64,000 bases of DNA, taken from assembly GCA_020848835.1 (NCBI GenBank), contig JADLHJ010000061.1, positions 93,456-157,455 on the forward strand. The letters run 5' to 3'. Every line of letters starts with the position of its first letter. Positions within the stretch are counted from its first letter, which is position 1. The stretch comes from Candidatus Hydrogenedentota bacterium (lineage in GTDB: Bacteria; Hydrogenedentota; Hydrogenedentia; Hydrogenedentales; SLHB01). Position numbers and translations under genes: made by a program. Below are positions 62,592 to 64,000 of this stretch, one piece after another. The notes below the pieces were generated by a model. The model did not search any database and was not told where the DNA came from. It was given only the letters and a program-made list of their open reading frames with translations.

Positions 62592-64000
62592 GCGAAGAAA
62601 CGATCAAGAAACCCAGCATCGTGAAGCGCGTGCTGTTCTTTATCCGCTTCCTCGAAATTCGGCTGCGGTTTATCGCGATACTGATCGTGACCGCGCTGAT
62701 TGTCGGGTACTGGGACCACATCGAGAACTACTACGAACGGTGGCAGCGGCATCGCGCGGGTGTCAGCACGTTGGAAGAAAGCGTAGCGCACAGCGAGTTT
62801 GAATATTACTGCGGCATGCACCCGTTTGTTGTGCGTGACACGCAGGGGAAGTGCCCGATTTGCGGGATGGACCTCGTGCAGCGTAAACGTGGTGCACCGT
62901 CAACATTGCCTGAGGGTGTGTTTGCGCGCGTGCAGGTCGCACCCGATCGGATCATGCAGGCGGGTGTGAGTGTGGAGCCTGCGCTGTACCGCATGCTCTC
63001 GCGCACGGTGCGATCATATGGTGTGGTTGAGCCTGCGGAGACGCGCGTGGCGGAGGTGATTGCGCGGTTTCCAGGGCGTGTAGAAGAGTTGATGGTGAAC
63101 GCTACGGGTCTGCCTATCAAGAAAGGCGAGCCACTGGCGAGGATATATAGTCCCGAGTTTTTGCAGGGCGCGCAGGAATTTACCCGCGCACTGGACAACA
63201 AGCAGCGCGTTGACGCGGACGAAAAGGCCGATCCGATCGAAAAGGAACGCGCGAAGAATTTGGTGGAAGCCGCGCGGAAACGGTTGAGTCTCGCGGGATT
63301 TACGGAACAACAGCTGCAGGAGATCGCAGCGTCGGGCGCGGGTTCTACTTCGGTGACCCTGTATTCGCCGGTTACCGGAACGGTGATGAAGAAGAATGCG
63401 GTCGTGGGGCAGACCGTGGATGAGGGCTCGTCGCTCTACAGTATCGCTGACTTGGATACCTTATGGGTGCAAGTGCAGGTGATCGAATCGGAGATCAGCG
63501 CCGTACACGAAGGCATGCCGGTGGAAGTCTCGAGTGTGGCGTGGCCGGGTGAAATTTTCTATGGCACCGTGGATTTCTTTTACCCCGAGGTCGATCCCGC
63601 GAGCCGTTCGCTGAAGGTTCGTGTTGCGATCGTGAACCGAGATGGAAAATTGAAGCCGGGCATGTACGTGAATGCGGTGATTCGTTCGCCGATGGGGCGT
63701 CATGGTTCGGTCGAAGAAATGCAGATCGAGGAAGCAGCAAAATCGGCGCAGGCGGCAAAGGTCGCGCTGCCAACGCAGGACGCACAGAGTGCGGCGCAGT
63801 TTCTTGCGGGTCTCGCGGACGGGGCGAAGTATTTCACCTGCACGATGGACCCGCAGGTAATGTCGGACAAGCCGGGCGATTGCCCAATCTGCAACATGAA
63901 ACTTGTGGAGCGGCACAAGGGGAAATCCGATTTGCCAAAGGAGGACAGCGGCATTGTGGTGGCCTTCCCAACACAGAAAGCTGAAGATGCGGCGACGTAT
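62588..64000 (+). CDS. CusB-type RND adaptor with two heavy-metal-binding domains (3' end off window)
   Basis: At least 471 residues; the frame is still open at the right edge. An N-terminal membrane segment IAILIVTALIVGYW anchors it. A first heavy-metal-binding motif FEYYCGMHP...CPICGMDLV (about 72-98) precedes the membrane-fusion core: lipoyl halves with VIARFPGRVEELMV and LYSPVTGTVMKKNAVVGQTV (about 258-277), an alpha-helical hairpin between them, and the barrel segment SRSLKVRVAI. A second motif YFTCTMDP...CPICNMKLV follows near 418-445. The Met and Cys residues suggest Cu+/Ag+ binding. ATG 62588 overlaps the pump's stop by 4 bp. No outer-membrane CusC is visible; it may lie beyond the window. 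Confidence 0.9.
   Translation, partial: MSEETIKKPSIVKRVLFFIRFLEIRLRFIAILIVTALIVGYWDHIENYYERWQRHRAGVSTLEESVAHSEFEYYCGMHPFVVRDTQGKCPICGMDLVQRKRGAPSTLPEGVFARVQVAPDRIMQAGVSVEPALYRMLSRTVRSYGVVEPAETRVAEVIARFPGRVEELMVNATGLPIKKGEPLARIYSPEFLQGAQEFTRALDNKQRVDADEKADPIEKERAKNLVEAARKRLSLAGFTEQQLQEIAASGAGSTSVTLYSPVTGTVMKKNAVVGQTVDEGSSLYSIADLDTLWVQVQVIESEISAVHEGMPVEVSSVAWPGEIFYGTVDFFYPEVDPASRSLKVRVAIVNRDGKLKPGMYVNAVIRSPMGRHGSVEEMQIEEAAKSAQAAKVALPTQDAQSAAQFLAGLADGAKYFTCTMDPQVMSDKPGDCPICNMKLVERHKGKSDLPKEDSGIVVAFPTQKAEDAATY

Overview
The window is GC-rich, densely coded bacterial DNA. The gene content points to an uncultured lineage related to, or sharing lifestyle genes with, the Planctomycetes/Verrucomicrobia/Lentisphaerae/Hydrogenedentota assemblage. 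It carries a DUF1549/DUF1553 plus DUF1501 pair, a sulfatase, a sialidase-like protein, a DUF4091 protein, Asp-rich TSP3-type repeats, and many small palindromic intergenic repeats. An ftsA-like gene argues against a typical planctomycete, because most of those lack FtsZ-based division. The organism assignment is inference. No rRNA, tRNA or CRISPR array was seen.

Region by region. 1-6.6 kb: end of a zinc-ribbon protein; then, on the minus strand, a large acidic/coiled-coil protein followed by an FtsA-like protein, an APS kinase (cysC), and a two-Rossmann TrkA-N-type membrane protein ending in a RyR domain. 6.6-14.2 kb (plus): secreted hydrolase, GNAT acetyltransferase, then a sugar-nucleotide cluster of a GalU-like enzyme, an 1111-residue GHMP-kinase/UDP-sugar pyrophosphorylase fusion and a GT-C-like membrane protein. 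14.2-21.9 kb: secreted catabolic or surface proteins (sulfatase, PhoPQ-related hydrolase with TSP3 repeats, double sialidase-type propeller) and a YajD-type HNH nuclease. 21.9-27.4 kb: an accessory segment rich in repeats, with a DUF7002-like protein, an AT-rich GHKL-ATPase/nuclease fusion, an orphan antitoxin-like gene and a phage-terminase-like protein.

27.4-34.4 kb: NUDIX-metallo-beta-lactamase fusion, LysM-tailed Ser/Thr receptor kinase, membrane-anchored endonuclease/exonuclease/phosphatase-family protein, acetyl-CoA synthetase. 34.6-39.3 kb: a compact phosphate-uptake operon pstS-pstC-pstA-pstB-pstB-phoU. Four of its junctions are 4-bp ATGA overlaps, and its two PstB ATPases have complementary degenerate motifs. 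39.5-45.2 kb: a plus-strand operon of flavin monooxygenase, DJ-1/PfpI protein, TenA-like protein and a propeller/DUF4091 protein, joined by 4-bp overlaps. 45.2-51.7 kb (minus): ROK kinase, an AT-richer UPF0175-like/Ser-Thr kinase pair, and the DUF1501 and DUF1549/DUF1553 proteins. 51.8-58.5 kb: small membrane protein, class I aminotransferase, GH5 glycosidase lipoprotein, YVTN-propeller phosphoesterase. 58.6-64 kb: CusA-type heavy-metal RND pump with a large periplasmic insertion, and its adaptor, which runs off the window.

Candidates for something undescribed, in order: the single-gene GHKL-ATPase/PD-(D/E)XK protein (possible defence factor), the asymmetric PstB pair, the kinase-first GHMP/UDPGP fusion, and the UPF0175-like/zinc-ribbon kinase pair. 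All functions are read from sequence motifs; no database search was run.
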